DNA from: Lachnospiraceae bacterium
Lineage (GTDB): Bacteria > Bacillota > Clostridia > Lachnospirales > Lachnospiraceae
Reading direction: 5' to 3'
Assembly (NCBI GenBank): GCA_022769005.1
Contig: JALEKK010000031.1
Span: 1-64,000 of the forward strand
DNA: 64,000 nt
Below are positions 61,187 to 64,000 of this stretch, one piece after another. Position 1 is the first letter of the stretch; every line of letters begins with the position of its first letter. The position numbers and the translations under genes were made by a program. The notes beneath the pieces were generated by a model, which saw only the letters and a list, made by a program, of their open reading frames with translations, did no database searches and was not told the origin of the DNA.

Positions 61187-62341
61187 TTAAGAAAAGGTCT
61201 TAATAGTTCTAAATACCTGTTCAACGGTTGCAATCATATTTTTTTCGGCATTATCGTGATCCATTGCTTCCTGAAGAGTAACAATATTTCTGAGAATAGG
61301 GAAAAATGCATCAATTCCGTTCTCGTTGCATAAATACGAATCTTCGGAGACCGAACCCGAAAACGCCAGGACTTTTTTGTTGTGTTTTTTTGCAATTTCG
61401 GCAACGCCTATAGGGGCTTTTCCCATGGCTGTCTGGCTGTCGAGTCTGCCTTCGCCTGTTATTACTATATCGGCATCTTTTATATATTCTTCAAGCCTTG
61501 TTTCTTCAAGCACTATTTTAATACCTGATTCCAATACGGCGTTGGTAAATGTCAGAAATGCAAAGCCCAGACCGCCTGCGGCACCTGTTCCCGGAAAGTC
61601 CTTATCCGCATTGGGATATTTTTCCTTACAGAGAGCTGCGTAATTTGACAGCCATCTGTCCATACGCATTATCATTGTCGGAGTAGCTCCCTTTTGAGGA
61701 CCGAAAACGGCGCTGCATCCCAATGCACCGCAAAGAGTGTTATTTACATCGCATGCGATACGAAACGTACACTCTTTAAGTTCCGGAATAACTTCTTCTT
61801 CCGTAATGCTTTTGAGCTCTTTTAATCCGTTTGCACCGAATAAAACAGGCATACCGTTTTTATTATGAAAACCGTATCCGAGCGCTTGAAGCATTCCTAT
61901 ACCGCCGTCATTGGTGGCACTGCCGCCGATACCCACAATAAAATGTCTGCATCCTTTGAAAATGGCATCTTTTATAATTTCACCCACACCGTAAGTAGTG
62001 GTATTCAGGGGGTTTCTGTCTTTTTCATCGACTAAGGTAATTCCTGCCGCTGCAGACATTTCAATAATGGCTGTTTTTTTATCATTTGAAGTCAACGGCT
62101 CCAAAATACCGTATACGGCATTTACCGGTTTACCGAGAGGACCCGTAACAAGAACATTTTCCAGTCTTCCGCCCATTCCCAGCGTCAATGCTTCAACTGT
62201 TCCCTCGCCGCCGTCGGCCAACGGTCTTATGGTAACGCCCGCATTAGGATAAACTTTTTCAATTCCTTGCTTAATTGCGCCTCCGGCTTCCAAAGAAGTA
62301 AGACTTCCCTTTAAGGAATCTATTGCCACAACTATATTCAT
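61187..62341 (-). CDS. glxK: Glycerate kinase (GlxK/GarK family)
   Basis: 384 residues, minus strand, GGAAAGGAG upstream. IAIDSLKGSLTSLEAGGAIKQ, RPLADGGEGTVEAL, GIGGSATNDGGIGMLQALGY and VITGEGRLDSQTAMGKAP are family motifs. It phosphorylates glycerate, feeding glycolysis. It forms an operon with the GntP permease and diverges from a CdaR-type regulator. Confidence 0.93.
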   Translation of the reverse strand: MNIVVAIDSLKGSLTSLEAGGAIKQGIEKVYPNAGVTIRPLADGGEGTVEALTLGMGGRLENVLVTGPLGKPVNAVYGILEPLTSNDKKTAIIEMSAAAGITLVDEKDRNPLNTTTYGVGEIIKDAIFKGCRHFIVGIGGSATNDGGIGMLQALGYGFHNKNGMPVLFGANGLKELKSITEEEVIPELKECTFRIACDVNNTLCGALGCSAVFGPQKGATPTMIMRMDRWLSNYAALCKEKYPNADKDFPGTGAAGGLGFAFLTFTNAVLESGIKIVLEETRLEEYIKDADIVITGEGRLDSQTAMGKAPIGVAEIAKKHNKKVLAFSGSVSEDSYLCNENGIDAFFPILRNIVTLQEAMDHDNAEKNMIATVEQVFRTIKTFS

Positions 62342-62556
62342 GGTATTCTCCTTTCCTGTATTTTCGAAAGATAAAATTTTTGAAAAATTGTATCAACGAA
62401 AGTACAAAATTTAATATTTAGTATCATACAAGTCACATACAAATTAGAACATATTACAAATAACATAAAAGATTGTAAATAATTAAAATCTATAGTATAT
62501 ATAACATATTGACATAACTTATTATCCTAATTTTGCATATTGTAACGGAGACTGAA

Positions 62557-63636
62557 ATGCTTTTATCACTGTCAAGACAAACGGCACAGAAAATTGTTGA
62601 TGCGGTAAAGGAGGTATGCGGGTACGACATTAACTTTATCAACAACAGGGGAATAATCTTTGCCAGCACGGATAAATCAAGAATAGGCAATTTCCATGAA
62701 ATAGGTAAAAAAGCGATAGATATGGGAGAAACCATAGAAGTCGAATCGGATGATCTTTTCCTGGGAACAAACAAAGGCGTTAATATACCATACAGATATA
62801 ATAAGGAAATAATAGCCGTAATAGGAATAAGCGGAAAACCCGACGAAGTTAGGAAATATGCTCTTCTTGCTCAAAGAATTACGTCATTGATTCTAAAAGA
62901 GCATGAAATAGACTCTCTCAATTACAACAGAAAAAGTTGGCTGAATTATATTACAAGGAGTCTTATTGAAGGAAGAGAATTTGAATATAATGAATTACAG
63001 CCGTATTTTAACGAATTGAAACTCAGCATTAATTGGAATTACAGAACCGTGGTTGTAAGGATAAACATAAAGGATAACATTTCCAATATCTCGTCCGTGG
63101 AAAATGATATATATCGTACATTTGAAAAAATATCGGCAAGATTATTTACATTTCAATTTCCGAATGAATATGTTGCGTTATTGCCGGAACATCAGTATGT
63201 TAACTGCAGTGATGCATTGGAAGGTCTTGCTTCCGAATATAAGAATATAATAAGCACGGGTGTGGGAAACAGTTTATCAATATGGCGCCAGTTTGAATCG
63301 TATCAATGCGCCGAAATTGCAATAGAAAGTCTTGAAAACGGTGAGAACTATTCGGTTTTTGATAAATTGGATTTGGAAATTATTTTGGGATGCATAAATG
63401 AAAATGTAAAAAACGAATATATTTCAAAAACCATCAGTAAGCTTGACCGTGAAGACAGAAAGATACTTAAAATTTATTTTGATAACAATTTATCACTAAA
63501 GGATACATCTGATAAATTGTTTATTCACAAAAATACATTACAATATAAGTTAAATAAAATAAAAAACATAACAGGATATGATCCGAGAGTATTTAAGGAT
63601 GCATTAAAGTTATATATGGCAATAAGGCTTGAGTAA
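62557..63636 (+). CDS. CdaR-type sugar-diacid/glycerate regulator
   Basis: 359 residues from the ATG at 62557, six bases after ACGGAG; a TTG at 62533 is less likely. The N-terminal putative sugar diacid recognition domain (SRQTAQKIVDAVKEVCGYDI to LLAQRITSLIL, about 1-120) and the C-terminal PucR-type helix-turn-helix (LKIYFDNNLSLKDTSDKLFI, HKNTLQYKLNKI) are clear. CdaR activates glycerate and glucarate genes in enterics. It is divergent from glxK-gntP over a 215-base gap, the usual layout for a local activator. Confidence 0.88.
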   Translation: MLLSLSRQTAQKIVDAVKEVCGYDINFINNRGIIFASTDKSRIGNFHEIGKKAIDMGETIEVESDDLFLGTNKGVNIPYRYNKEIIAVIGISGKPDEVRKYALLAQRITSLILKEHEIDSLNYNRKSWLNYITRSLIEGREFEYNELQPYFNELKLSINWNYRTVVVRINIKDNISNISSVENDIYRTFEKISARLFTFQFPNEYVALLPEHQYVNCSDALEGLASEYKNIISTGVGNSLSIWRQFESYQCAEIAIESLENGENYSVFDKLDLEIILGCINENVKNEYISKTISKLDREDRKILKIYFDNNLSLKDTSDKLFIHKNTLQYKLNKIKNITGYDPRVFKDALKLYMAIRLE

Positions 63637-63653
63637 TTATCAGGGAGGAAATT

Positions 63654-64000
63654 ATGTTATTTATTGAATATCCGTCCTGTTCCACATGTAAAAAAGCGAA
63701 AAAGTGGCTTAATGACAACGGAATAGAATATACGGACAGACATATAGTTGAGGATAATCCAACGGTGAAAGAATTAAGGGAATGGCACGTTAAAAGCGGT
63801 TTACCCCTTAAGAAATTTTTTAATACAAACGGTAAATTATACAAGGAATTAAACCTTAAAGATAGGCTTCCGGGGATGAGCGAAGAGGAACAATACGAAC
63901 TTTTGGCATCTGACGGAATGTTGGTGAAGAGACCCATTGTTGTTGATAATGATAAAATACTTGTGGGTTTCAAAGAAACGGAATGGGAATATCTTAAATG
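63654..64000 (+). CDS. ArsC/Spx-family protein (3' partial)
   Basis: ATG at 63654 after GGGAGG. At least 115 residues; the frame ends at the window edge on LK followed by TG, so a TGA stop may lie one base further. MLFIEYPSCSTCKKAKKWLN has the CxxC at the thioredoxin-like N-terminus, and LVKRPIVVDNDKILVGF is the RP motif region of arsenate reductase-like YffB/Spx proteins. More likely a YffB-like reductase than Spx itself because the RNA-polymerase contact pattern is not obvious. Confidence 0.83.
   Translation, partial: MLFIEYPSCSTCKKAKKWLNDNGIEYTDRHIVEDNPTVKELREWHVKSGLPLKKFFNTNGKLYKELNLKDRLPGMSEEEQYELLASDGMLVKRPIVVDNDKILVGFKETEWEYLK

Overview
The window comes from a low-GC Gram-positive anaerobe, most likely a gut-associated member of the Clostridia (Lachnospirales-like). 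The supporting signs are strong AGGAGG ribosome binding sites, AT-rich intergenic DNA, sortase signals of the S/T-P-K-T-G-D type, a bile salt hydrolase, ferredoxin-type and 4Fe-4S enzymes, queuosine reductase QueH and many PLP enzymes. I see no rRNA or tRNA gene and no CRISPR array. The species cannot be named from the sequence alone.

Left part (1-10.5 kb): a restriction-type helicase cut by the window edge; a NimA-like flavin protein; NiaR with a nicotinamidase behind a palindromic operator (NAD salvage); an operon of a PNPOx-ferredoxin protein, a class M sirtuin (SirTM), a zinc macrodomain ADP-ribosyl hydrolase and CsaA; and an Rrf2-controlled oxidoreductase/nitroreductase operon with a palindrome inside its promoter. 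A probable orphan IS200/IS605 end and a decayed small ORF follow.

Accessory part (11-32.5 kb): a 1401-residue Cna-B surface protein; then the most distinctive locus, a tandem array of seven double-glycine leader peptide genes (16352-17531) plus two leader-defective relatives (17590-17879), followed by a C39 peptidase-ABC exporter and an HlyD-type adaptor. This looks like a multi-peptide bacteriocin or signalling system, with most genes too short for ordinary ORF calling. It is followed by UDG, MsrAB, a MarR-pirin-nitroreductase stress unit with twin palindromes, an SDR, a bile salt hydrolase, Ogt and two more sortase-anchored surface proteins. No sortase gene lies in the window.

Middle part (32.7-49.6 kb): a methyltransferase, FecCD/FecE/FecB-type ABC importer and FmdE cluster (metal or metal-cofactor uptake, substrate unknown); rhodanese; a CofE-like ligase; RsuA; an Fe-S aldo/keto reductase; prmC-prfA; homoserine dehydrogenase; RNase H; two aminotransferases; and QueH.

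Right part (49.7-64 kb): a MocR-type regulator, an NhaC-family antiporter, an M20 peptidase, then metNI and a separate transcription unit with an L-2-hydroxyacid dehydrogenase and metQ. Both units are preceded by nearly the same 17-bp palindrome, TATAGYTTNNNRCTATA, at the same distance from a shared -10 element. This suggests one methionine-type regulator and links the dehydrogenase to methionine metabolism. A GlcD-type FAD oxidase follows, then a glycerate kinase-GntP permease operon divergent from its likely CdaR-type regulator, and an ArsC/Spx-like protein cut by the right edge.
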